The notes below the pieces were generated by a model. The model saw only the letters and a list, made by a program, of their open reading frames with translations, ran no database searches and had not been told where the DNA came from. The translations under genes and the position numbers were made by a program. A stretch of 64,000 bases of DNA, taken from UBA1181 sp963648205. Lineage in GTDB: Bacteria; Bacteroidota; Bacteroidia; Bacteroidales; Paludibacteraceae. Positions within the stretch are counted from its first letter, which is position 1. Each line of letters opens with the position of its first letter. The stretch is taken from NCBI GenBank assembly GCA_963648205.1, contig CAVJCT010000044.1, positions 1-64,000 on the forward strand, given 5' to 3'. This document shows, one piece after another, positions 50,201 through 57,129 of the stretch.

Positions 50201-51313
50201 GTTGATACCGCCACCATCCGTACCGACGATAGGCGTGCCGTTGTCATCTTCAAAGCAAGTTACCGCATTGTGCGAGAGCGACCCCTCCACCCCCTCTAAT
50301 TTTTGGTAAAGACGGAAAGCGTCTACGTTGCGGTTGTAGATAAACAGCCAATAGTGGTGGGTTCCGAGCCAGATGTTATGCTCGTGGTCTTCGTATATGC
50401 AGCTGACAGTCAACTGGTTCACCCCCGAAGGATAGTGGAAGATAGGATGTGCGAGATCCTTCTCCTTAAGATTGTACTCTACTATTCGGCCGTTGATAGA
50501 GCCGATCCACACGTTGTGGCGGGAGTCTTCGAAGAGCGAGAGTATATTGTTATTTTCAAAATAGTAAGGATGAGTTTTGCTTGTAATTATCTGGCAATCA
50601 GATGTTTTCTTGTCGTAGATGACCAATCCTTGACTGTCTGTTCCGATGAAGAGTTTATTGTCGGAAGTTGGCAAAATGGCTTGGATATGGTATAGCGTAT
50701 GTGCTTTGTTCTTGTTGTAGAGGGTGACTTTTTCTATTGTATGTGTTTCTCTGTTGAATCGGGTAAGTCCGTCGTTGTCGTTTCCGAGCCAGATACAATC
50801 TTGGTCTACGGCGAAACTGCGTAATCCCATAGCAGGAAAAACCTCGACGATCTCGCCTTGTGGGTTGAGGTGGATCAACTCAAAATAGGTGGCAGTCCAA
50901 AGGGAGCCGTCCTTATCTTCTTGGATGTCGATGAAGGTGGTGATGGCGAGTGTGGAATCAACTATACGGTTGAATCCGTCTGTCTCCCTATTTTGGATGA
51001 TGAGGCCGTTGTCGGTGCAGATCCAGAGTCGTTTCTGCGAGTCGACCAAGAGTTTGCGGCAGTTGTTGTTGGGGAGGGAGTTGGCCTCGTTTTTGTTTTG
51101 GATATACTGTCCATATTCATAGCCGTTGAAATGGTATAAGCCGTTTTCGGTAGCAATCCAGAGGATGCCGTTTTCATCTTCGGCGATGCTGTTGACGTTA
51201 TAGTAGGGAGTATACGACTGCGTTCGAAAAGGGGTGAATCTCGAAGTCGTTTTCATTGCAGTGGCTGCAGTGCATATAAGTGTTAGTATAAGTGTGTAAT
51301 AGATGCGCGTCAT
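47291..51313 (-). CDS. Hybrid two-component system regulator (HTCS), sensor to AraC output
   Basis: One-protein regulatory system of 1,340 aa spanning the inner membrane. A signal sequence is followed by a long periplasmic beta-propeller (about residues 25-680, with repeated Reg_prop-type segments such as IWIATENGLYHFN and LWICTDNGLIIQN), a Y_Y_Y domain (about 690-780), one membrane helix (about 785-805), a coiled coil, a HisKA domain with VAHDLRNPLTSIVGN (His about residue 861), a HATPase (NNAIKFTYEGGEIAIV), a receiver domain (LLLVDDNEEILLFLSELL; phospho-Asp about residue 1138 in VSDIIMPKMNG), and a C-terminal AraC helix-turn-helix (AETAYAVGFSDPKYFST). In Bacteroidota such proteins sense carbohydrate breakdown products and turn on a neighbouring polysaccharide-utilisation locus; no susC/susD-type gene is near here. 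All catalytic residues appear intact. Confidence 0.95.
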   Translation of the reverse strand: MTRIYYTLILTLICTAATAMKTTSRFTPFRTQSYTPYYNVNSIAEDENGILWIATENGLYHFNGYEYGQYIQNKNEANSLPNNNCRKLLVDSQKRLWICTDNGLIIQNRETDGFNRIVDSTLAITTFIDIQEDKDGSLWTATYFELIHLNPQGEIVEVFPAMGLRSFAVDQDCIWLGNDNDGLTRFNRETHTIEKVTLYNKNKAHTLYHIQAILPTSDNKLFIGTDSQGLVIYDKKTSDCQIITSKTHPYYFENNNILSLFEDSRHNVWIGSINGRIVEYNLKEKDLAHPIFHYPSGVNQLTVSCIYEDHEHNIWLGTHHYWLFIYNRNVDAFRLYQKLEGVEGSLSHNAVTCFEDDNGTPIVGTDGGGINILDRSQKRATFIKKPQFGNVILDIHKDLNPHKYWIATWGNDKHCLFCYDPKTNTSKTYDYNPSDKNGLTSNLLRDVLVDGPYVWIATDGGGICRLDTRTDKIDNRYNCKEEIFSLRTPQWTRHLMKDSKGRIWLCTSEGVICYNNGVTNQIPIEEITSERLQNEVRMSMEDSKGNIYFITANNGLFRLDEKNHTFINETKAYKLPLSLYAICEDGNHNLWVTSTSEMIRINTRDSSTYRFNMQSDLCGHSFSPAAIFRSGDFIYAGSNNGFFMVNVNKTLEVPSAPKVFLEHLYIKGIKQEINTSHVLNRMLAFTDTIILDHNENDFNIQYCCVDLDNVENVRYQYRMIGSDFYEWSDPIELRNTYFSNLKPGTYTFQVKATTVNATTDFYSKPLTIIIQEPWWNTLLFKFIISTTLIAFVILFVILRERAIRKNNAKLESLIAQRTEELQCRNKEIQEQKEDLENQNKKLDETIETKNRIMSVVAHDLRNPLTSIVGNLSLLKENEPENTIVKHVYKSAKILQAQMENLLDWARLQNDRIFYSPQDTSMNILTKECITLLQDNLQEKHLNLTYKNECHHNAHVDYRMVSTIIRNLLNNAIKFTYEGGEIAIVCTEDDNSIHWSIQDNGVGMTQEQCDKILNGKLSESTFGTNNEAGSCLGMKICVRLVEISKGTIHINSTLGKGTKFSLTFPKGKMETEEEENTLKIEEQTLDKERHQKLLLVDDNEEILLFLSELLKSTYDLKTANDGLTALDIAQKELPDLIVSDIIMPKMNGRRLCQLIKSDPLTQHIPVILLTSEDSEANQVEGLKTGADDYMTKPFNRAILKAKIETILHNKDLQRNFHHDLLLQKSEPELPPTINDQFIQTINEVIKKNIASNNLTVEFLASETALSRVQLFRKMKSITGCSPSEYIKVVRLDHAATLLKECGLSVAETAYAVGFSDPKYFSTCFTEKFGVSPSQWAKTENK

Positions 51314-51398
51314 AATATTGTTATGTCAGGAAACTCGTTGCAAATAAGGGTGTGGCAAAGGTAAGAGAAAGAAACCAAATATTAGGAAAAAATATTTG

Positions 51399-51406
51399 TA
51401 CTTTTG
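51399..51406 (+). promoter_or_regulatory. Predicted -7 promoter element of the deaminase gene
   Basis: TACTTTTG matches TAnnTTTG, 42 bp before the ATG at 51448. Confidence 0.5.
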
Positions 51407-51447
51407 TGCTGATTGTATAAATATAATCTGGAAAAGTAGTGTTTTTG

Positions 51448-52701
51448 ATGAGTACTTTGTTTATTCATAATGTAATGCTCGACGGAGTTCGGACAAACAT
51501 CCGGATTTTGGGCAATCGTTTTTCTGAAATTAGTGAGAAACTCACGCCCTCACAAGGCGAGGAGGTGATCGAGGCGGATGGGTTTGCCATTGTGCCTCCG
51601 TTTTATAATGGACATACCCATGCAGCGATGAATTTGTTGCGGGGATATGCCGACGATATGGAACTGTTCACTTGGCTCAACGACCATATTTGGCCACTCG
51701 AGGCGAAACTCACGCCCGAGGACATCTACGCAGGCAGTCGGTTGGCAGTCTTGGAGATGATCAAGAGTGGAACGGTCTTTTTCAATGACATGTATGATTT
51801 TATGCCCGAGACATTTCGTGCAACGGAAGAGATGGGCATCCGCGCTATGTTGGGTGTTCCGTTTATGGATTGGATGGGCGAAGAGGGCATCTCCGCACGA
51901 CTGAAATCTGTTGAGGAGTATCAAGGGAAATCTGCGAGAGTGGGTGTTACGGTGGCACCGCATGCACCCTACACGGTGAGCGAGCCGTTGTGGATTCGTT
52001 GCGCCGAGGAGGCGAGAAAGTTGGGTACACCCCTCCATTTCCATTTGTCGGAGACGGCAAAGGAGGTGAGCGATTGCGTGGCAGCCCATGGTTTGTCGCC
52101 TGTTCGTTGGTTGGATAAGGTGGGAGTGTTAGGTCCGAATTGCGTGGCAGCCCATGTGGTGCATGTCGATGACGAGGAGATGGAGATTCTGAAAGAGAGA
52201 GGAGTCGCAGTCGTTCACAATCCAGTCTCGAACATGAAACTCTCGTCGGGCTATTTCAAGACGAAGCCGATGTTGGACAAAGGCTTGAAAGTGCTGATTG
52301 GTACGGACGGTTGCTCGTCGAACAACAACTTGGATATGCAAGAGGAGGCGAAGTTTGCGGCGATGATGGCGAAGTGCAATTATAGTCCGGAGACCTTCCC
52401 TGTGAAGCAGGTGTTGCATAGTTGCACCCTCGAAGGTGCGAAAGTCTTCGGCGTGGATGGCGGTGAGATTGCGGTCGGCAAGTTGGCAGATGCCTTGCTC
52501 ATCAACCTCAACAACGAGCGTTTCGTGCCTAATCATAGTTTCGAATCGAACTGGGTTTACGCTTCCACTTGCGAAGCCATCGACACGATGATTTGCGACG
52601 GAAAAGTGATTATGCGTCATCGAAAGGTGAAAGACGAAGAGGAGATTATTGCTCAGGCGAAAGAGAGATGTAAATTGCTTTTAAGTAGAAAAGGCAAATA
52701 A
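51448..52701 (+). CDS. MtaD-type 5-methylthioadenosine/S-adenosylhomocysteine deaminase (amidohydrolase)
   Basis: Metal-dependent deaminase of the amidohydrolase superfamily, about 417 aa. Metal ligands are visible: GHTHAAMNLLRGYADDMELF (HxH, about residues 57-75), FHLSETAKEV and VAAHVVHVDDEEM (His), and IGTDGCSSNNNLDMQEE (Asp). The GYADDMELFTWLNDHIWPLE stretch is characteristic of the MtaD/SAH deaminase group, which converts S-adenosylhomocysteine or 5-methylthioadenosine to the inosine forms. Other members deaminate guanine or N-substituted compounds, so substrate is probable rather than certain. The upstream frame begins with GTG; the ATG at 51448 (MSTLFIHNV) is preferred. It is followed by a channel gene 44 bp on. 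Confidence 0.88.
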   Translation: MSTLFIHNVMLDGVRTNIRILGNRFSEISEKLTPSQGEEVIEADGFAIVPPFYNGHTHAAMNLLRGYADDMELFTWLNDHIWPLEAKLTPEDIYAGSRLAVLEMIKSGTVFFNDMYDFMPETFRATEEMGIRAMLGVPFMDWMGEEGISARLKSVEEYQGKSARVGVTVAPHAPYTVSEPLWIRCAEEARKLGTPLHFHLSETAKEVSDCVAAHGLSPVRWLDKVGVLGPNCVAAHVVHVDDEEMEILKERGVAVVHNPVSNMKLSSGYFKTKPMLDKGLKVLIGTDGCSSNNNLDMQEEAKFAAMMAKCNYSPETFPVKQVLHSCTLEGAKVFGVDGGEIAVGKLADALLINLNNERFVPNHSFESNWVYASTCEAIDTMICDGKVIMRHRKVKDEEEIIAQAKERCKLLLSRKGK

Positions 52702-52745
52702 TCGTAAATAATAGATAAAAACATAAACCAATATAATAAAAATTT

Positions 52746-54020
52746 ATGAAAGAATTATTATTCTCCATAAAGGAAATGTTGATAAACATAGGAGTTCTTA
52801 ATGGAGATGCCAGTACGCGAGATAGTTTTATCTCGATTGCTTTGATTGCCTTGGCAGCGTGGTTGTGCGATTACCTCTGTCGCCGCATTGCCTTGTTGTT
52901 GTTGCACATTCATGCGAAGATTAAGAAGCGTTCGGAGGAAGAGTCGGAGCAGTATAAGAAGTTGTTATCGTCAATAGCGGCGATTATTCCGGCGGTGTTG
53001 ATCAACATTCTTTTGCCGTTGGCGTTGGATCAAGATTCGGCTTTGCATATCTGGATCAAGCGTATGTGCAACGTCTATATCGTGGTGATGACGATGATGT
53101 TTCTTTGCAAACTGTTGGATTTCATCTATTCGGAATATGTCAAGAAGCGAGTCAAGAATTTGCCTGTCAACATCATCTTCCAGATTATCAAGTATATCTT
53201 GATTATCATTGCGATGATCATTTCGTTCAGTATCATCTTAGACAAATCGCCTAACACGCTCCTCACTGGAGTTGGAGCATCGGCAGCCGTCTTGTCATTG
53301 GTCTACAAAGACACGTTGGTGGGTTTGGTTTCTGGAATACAGTTGATGGGAAATAAGATGCTTGCCGTGGGCGATTGGATCACGGTGCCGAAATGCAATG
53401 CCGATGGTATCGTTCGTGAGATCAGCCTCAACACGGTGAAGATTGAGAATTGGGACAAGACGACGGTTACCATTCCGCCCTCTACCCTCTTGAGCGACTC
53501 GTTTCAGAACTGGCGCACGATGCAGGAGGCAGGTCGCCGTCGGGTGAAACGTGCCATCAACATCGATATGAACAGCGTGCGTTTTTGTACTCCTGAGGAG
53601 ATTGCAAGATATCGTAAAATAGAATTTCTGAAACCTTTCTTCGAGGCGTATGACAAGAGAATCGTGAAGAAGGAAGGCGAAGCCAAAGAACTGACAAATT
53701 TTGACCCAATTGCTGAGGGAGCGAAGGGCTATCAGGAGTCTATCAACAACTTGCAACTCTTCACTGCCTATTTGGAGCAGTATGTGAAGTCGTTGCCGAT
53801 CTTCTGTGCCGAATGCGACCATTTTATCCGCCAGTTGGCTCCGAGCGAGAACGGTTTGCCGGTGGAGATCTATTTCTTCAGCAGCGAGATCCGTTGGGCT
53901 AAATATGAGAAGATTCAAGCAGACGTGTTGGCGTATGTTTTGGCAGCTGTCAATTATTTTGATTTGACGGTTTTGCAGCGTTGTTCAGGAAATGTAGACG
54001 AGAAAAAGAGTGGAATATGA
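52746..54020 (+). CDS. MscS-family mechanosensitive channel (YbdG/MscM-like)
   Basis: Inner-membrane channel opening under membrane stretch, 424 aa. Hydrophobic helices are at about residues 28-48, 77-100, 112-135, 140-165 and the pore helix TLLTGVGASAAVLSLVYKDT (about residues 172-191). The cytoplasmic beta-domain follows with the family motif LVSGIQLMGNKMLAVGDWIT and VREISLNTVKIENWDKTTVT. The extended C-terminal part (about 160 aa past the beta domain) fits the larger YbdG type. Stop TGA overlaps the ATG of the next gene (54017-54020), so the two are translationally coupled, linking the channel to an electron-transport-like protein. Confidence 0.92.
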   Translation: MKELLFSIKEMLINIGVLNGDASTRDSFISIALIALAAWLCDYLCRRIALLLLHIHAKIKKRSEEESEQYKKLLSSIAAIIPAVLINILLPLALDQDSALHIWIKRMCNVYIVVMTMMFLCKLLDFIYSEYVKKRVKNLPVNIIFQIIKYILIIIAMIISFSIILDKSPNTLLTGVGASAAVLSLVYKDTLVGLVSGIQLMGNKMLAVGDWITVPKCNADGIVREISLNTVKIENWDKTTVTIPPSTLLSDSFQNWRTMQEAGRRRVKRAINIDMNSVRFCTPEEIARYRKIEFLKPFFEAYDKRIVKKEGEAKELTNFDPIAEGAKGYQESINNLQLFTAYLEQYVKSLPIFCAECDHFIRQLAPSENGLPVEIYFFSSEIRWAKYEKIQADVLAYVLAAVNYFDLTVLQRCSGNVDEKKSGI

Positions 54021-55105
54021 TAATGAAGAAATTACGGCAGATAGTTGCCTTACTGACGGTAGTTTTGATTTTCGTGGCAGTGGCAGTACAGCACGACCAG
54101 AAAGTTTTTGGCGTGGAGTTGAATGGATCGGAAGAAACAGCCACGCAGATAGCGCAGATTAGCAATGACACCCTCACGACGGAGGCAGACGGCACGATGG
54201 TGGTCAACACGACGCCGTTGGGCAAGGAGCAAAAAATCGTGGGTTACGCTGGTTTCGTTCCAGTGAAGATTTACGTCAAAGAGGGTGTGGTTCAGAAGGT
54301 TGAGGCTTTGGAGAACAATGAGACACCGAGCTTTTTCGACAATGCGCTGACCCTCATCGACAGTTGGAATGGCAAGACGGTGGACGAGGCTTTGGCACTG
54401 AAGGTGGATGCCGTCTCGGGAGCAACTTTCTCGTCTAATGCGATTAAGAAGAATGTGAAAGCAGGCTTGCAATACCTTCAGCCGACGATAGCCTCAACAG
54501 ATGACGCAGAGGTGAGTTTTGGGGTGAAAGACATTGCAGCGTTGGTGGTTGTGCTGATTTCGGTGGTTGTGCCGTTGTTTGTGAAGAATCGCAAGGTTCG
54601 CATTGTGCAGTTGATTCTGAACGTTGTAGTGTTGGGCTTGTGGAGTGGCACTTTCCTCTCCTACTCGTTGATTGTCAACTATTTCGCAAATGGATTCCAC
54701 TCGTTGGTGGCGATCATTCCGATTATCATGTTCATTGCCGCCTTTGTCTTTCCACTGTTTGGAAAGAACAATCACTACTGTATGCAGGTTTGTCCGTTTG
54801 GATCGGCGCAGGAGTTGATGGGCATTCCGTGCAAGAAGAAATGGATGTTGGGCAGCCAGACGTTGAAGGCGGTGGAGTGGTTTCGTAAGCTATTGTGGGC
54901 AGTATTGCTGTTGCTCTTGATCACGGGTGTTTATTCGGAGTGGATGAACTATGAGTTGTTCACAGCGTTTATTTTCCAGTCGGCTGCTGTCGGAGTGGAG
55001 ATTGCGGCGGTGTTGTTCTTGCTTCTCTCCATTTTCGTGCCACGGCCCTATTGTCGCTTTGTCTGTCCGATGGGAATGATGACGAAGGTGGTTGGTGAGG
55101 CGTAA
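54017..55105 (+). CDS. FMN-binding, 4Fe-4S polyferredoxin membrane protein (NosR/RnfG-like)
   Basis: Inner-membrane electron-transfer protein of about 362 aa. After an N-terminal helix (about residues 4-22) comes a periplasmic FMN-binding domain with VSGATFSSNAIKKNV; DAVSGAT fits the flavin-linkage motif where ApbE attaches FMN to Ser or Thr. At least four membrane helices follow (LVVVLISVVVPLFV; LILNVVVLGLWSGTF; LVAIIPIIMFIAAFVF; LLWAVLLLLLITGVY; IAAVLFLLLSIFV), with two ferredoxin-type clusters HYCMQVCPFGSAQEL and PYCRFVCPMGMM. This order resembles NosR/NapH-like proteins feeding electrons through the membrane to a periplasmic acceptor. The start is the ATG overlapping the channel stop. A flavin-reductase-fold gene lies 45 bp downstream. 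The actual donor and acceptor are unknown. Confidence 0.88.
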   Translation: MIMKKLRQIVALLTVVLIFVAVAVQHDQKVFGVELNGSEETATQIAQISNDTLTTEADGTMVVNTTPLGKEQKIVGYAGFVPVKIYVKEGVVQKVEALENNETPSFFDNALTLIDSWNGKTVDEALALKVDAVSGATFSSNAIKKNVKAGLQYLQPTIASTDDAEVSFGVKDIAALVVVLISVVVPLFVKNRKVRIVQLILNVVVLGLWSGTFLSYSLIVNYFANGFHSLVAIIPIIMFIAAFVFPLFGKNNHYCMQVCPFGSAQELMGIPCKKKWMLGSQTLKAVEWFRKLLWAVLLLLLITGVYSEWMNYELFTAFIFQSAAVGVEIAAVLFLLLSIFVPRPYCRFVCPMGMMTKVVGEA

Positions 55106-55150
55106 CGGAGTGTGAATTTCAATTAAAAATCATTAAACTATTCAAAGTAT

Positions 55151-55816
55151 ATGAAAATATCGGTTCTATTAAATGTTGTATTGGCGTTAGCAGTTGTAAT
55201 TTTATCTGTCAAGTTGGTGAAGAGTTCAAGTTGTGAAGCGTCTGAAGGGGAAGATGCAACTGTTGAGGCTCAGCAAGAGGTAGTGTCAAGCGACGCTCAA
55301 AATGCTGATTTCAAGGAGGTTGACTTCAGTTCTGATTTTGATGTGAATCCGTTCAATTTCTTCACAGGCGATGGTTTGTTGCTTTGTGCAGGCGATAGTG
55401 TAGCCAGCAATGCGATGACGATTGGTTGGGGAGGATTAGGAACGCTCTGGGGCAAGTCGGTTGCCACGGTATATGTGCGTGATGGAAGATACACCTACGG
55501 GTTTATGGAGAAGAGTAAGTACTTCACAATCATGACTTTCAGCGACAAAACAGTGCTTCACTATATGGGAACGAAGAGTGGACGAGATGGCGACAAAGCG
55601 GCTGCGTTAGGTCTTCACACTCTGTACACTGAGAATGGAACGCCTTATTATGCAGAGGCAGACATGGTGATGGAGTGTCGCACGATGTATGACCACCTCT
55701 ACACCACGGCAGATTTCCGTGATGAAGTGCCTTTTGAGATGTACAAGAATGGAGCCGCTGACGGTGGAATCCACGCAGAGTATATCGGTGAGGTAGTAAA
55801 AGTGATTAAGAAATAG
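55151..55816 (+). CDS. Membrane-anchored flavin-reductase-fold protein
   Basis: A 221-aa protein with an N-terminal helix (about residues 4-22, VLLNVVLALAVVILSVKLV) and then an FMN-binding split-barrel domain: NPFNFFTGDGLLLCAGDSV, ASNAMTIGWGGLGTLWGKSV, VYVRDGRYTYGFMEKSKYFT and GRDGDKAAALGLHTLYTENG. These match the flavin-reductase-like family, in which such domains use FMN and NAD(P)H. The helix places the flavin domain on the outer face or the periplasm, an unusual position for this family, so it may pass electrons to or from the covalently flavinylated protein encoded just upstream. That partnership is inferred from adjacency. The gene starts 45 bp after its neighbour, and serB follows 39 bp on. 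Confidence 0.82.
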   Translation: MKISVLLNVVLALAVVILSVKLVKSSSCEASEGEDATVEAQQEVVSSDAQNADFKEVDFSSDFDVNPFNFFTGDGLLLCAGDSVASNAMTIGWGGLGTLWGKSVATVYVRDGRYTYGFMEKSKYFTIMTFSDKTVLHYMGTKSGRDGDKAAALGLHTLYTENGTPYYAEADMVMECRTMYDHLYTTADFRDEVPFEMYKNGAADGGIHAEYIGEVVKVIKK

Positions 55817-55855
55817 GTTCAGGTTTTCTTCTAAACCTAAAATGTAGATGAAACT

Positions 55856-57076
55856 ATGGCAAGTGAGATTGTATTGATAAACATTCATGGTGATGATAGA
55901 CCATGGGTAACTGCCTCTATCACAGAGATTTTGGGCAGATATGACGCTAAGATTTTGGATATTGGTCAGGCGGATATTCACCATACCCTCTCGTTAGGAT
56001 TTTTGGTGCAGATAGACGACAATCAGAAGTCGGCTTCTATCTTCAAAGACATACTGTTCAAGTGTTATGAAATGGGTGTGCAAGTTCATTTCAAGCCCAT
56101 CTCGCTCAAGGAGTATGACGATTGGGTAACGAGACAGGGCAAGGGCCGATATGTCGTAACGATGTTGGGTCATGTGATCACGGCGAAGCAGATGTCGTTG
56201 GTGGCAAAAGCGGTGGCAGAGCAGTCGATGAACATTGACTCCATCAAGCGTCTGACGGGTCGCCCATCGCTCAGCGACGACTATGAGCATGAGCGTTCGT
56301 GCGTGGAGTTCTCTGTGCGTGGCGACGACATTGACAAGGAGAAGATGAGTGCCAGGTTTATGGAGATTTCAGCCCAGGAGAGTGTAGATATCTCGTTCCA
56401 GAAGGATGACCTGTATCGTCGCAACCGCCGTTTGGTGTGCTTCGATATGGACTCGACGCTGATCAAGACGGAGGTGATAGACGAGTTGGCAGACCGTGCC
56501 GGCGTGGGCGAGGAGGTGCGCAAGATCACCGAGTCGGCTATGCGAGGCGAGATCGATTTCAAGGAGAGTTTCACACGCAGAGTGGCGTTGCTGAAGGGCT
56601 TGGACGAGTCGGTTATGCGCGAGATAGCCGAGAACTTGCCGATCATGGACGGAGCAGACCGACTGATGATGGTGTTGAAGAAATGCGGTTTCAAGATTGC
56701 CATTCTCTCGGGAGGATTCACCTATTTCGGCAAATACTTGCAGAACCGTTTTGGGGTGGATTATGTCTATGCCAACCAGTTGGAGATCAAAGATGGAAAG
56801 TTGACAGGTCGCTACGTCGGCGATATTGTCGATGGCAAACGCAAAGCAGAGTTGCTCAACCTCATCGCTCAGGTCGAGAAGATTGATTTGGAGCAGGTGA
56901 TAGCCGTGGGTGATGGAGCCAACGACTTGCCAATGCTCAACCTCGCCGGATTAGGAATCGCCTTCCACGCTAAACCGAAGGTGAAAGCCAACGCTCAACA
57001 GTCTATCTCCACAATCGGTTTGGACGGCATACTCTACTTCTTAGGCTTTAGGGACGTGCATGTAGACGCACTGTAA
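55856..57076 (+). CDS. serB: Phosphoserine phosphatase
   Basis: Final step of serine synthesis, removing phosphate from O-phosphoserine; 406 aa, including N-terminal ACT-like regulatory domains (SEIVLINIHGDDRPWVTAS and, further on, YVVTMLGHVITAKQMSL, about residues 2-200) that would bind an amino acid. The HAD catalytic core is intact: VCFDMDSTLIKTEVIDELAD (nucleophile Asp about residue 198), FKIAILSGGFTYFGKY (Ser), and AVGDGANDLPMLNLAGLGIA (Asp pair). The long ACT-containing form is usual in several phyla. It is the last gene of the 52.7-57.1 kb run and is separated from the next gene by 53 bp containing a predicted promoter. Confidence 0.96.
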   Translation: MASEIVLINIHGDDRPWVTASITEILGRYDAKILDIGQADIHHTLSLGFLVQIDDNQKSASIFKDILFKCYEMGVQVHFKPISLKEYDDWVTRQGKGRYVVTMLGHVITAKQMSLVAKAVAEQSMNIDSIKRLTGRPSLSDDYEHERSCVEFSVRGDDIDKEKMSARFMEISAQESVDISFQKDDLYRRNRRLVCFDMDSTLIKTEVIDELADRAGVGEEVRKITESAMRGEIDFKESFTRRVALLKGLDESVMREIAENLPIMDGADRLMMVLKKCGFKIAILSGGFTYFGKYLQNRFGVDYVYANQLEIKDGKLTGRYVGDIVDGKRKAELLNLIAQVEKIDLEQVIAVGDGANDLPMLNLAGLGIAFHAKPKVKANAQQSISTIGLDGILYFLGFRDVHVDAL

Positions 57077-57098
57077 AAGAGAGTAACAACAATTTTAT

Positions 57099-57106
57099 TA
57101 TATTTG
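57099..57106 (+). promoter_or_regulatory. Predicted -7 promoter element of the PF09820-type gene
   Basis: TATATTTG matches TAnnTTTG, 24 bp before the ATG at 57130. Confidence 0.5.
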
Positions 57107-57129
57107 TAAAAAGAAAAAAATTTAACGAT

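Noticed and set aside
53981..54016. Start of the FMN-binding gene 12 codons inside the MscS gene
   Set aside because: The ATG at 54017 overlaps the stop in the standard coupled way and directly precedes the hydrophobic signal; the upstream extension is charged and out of character.
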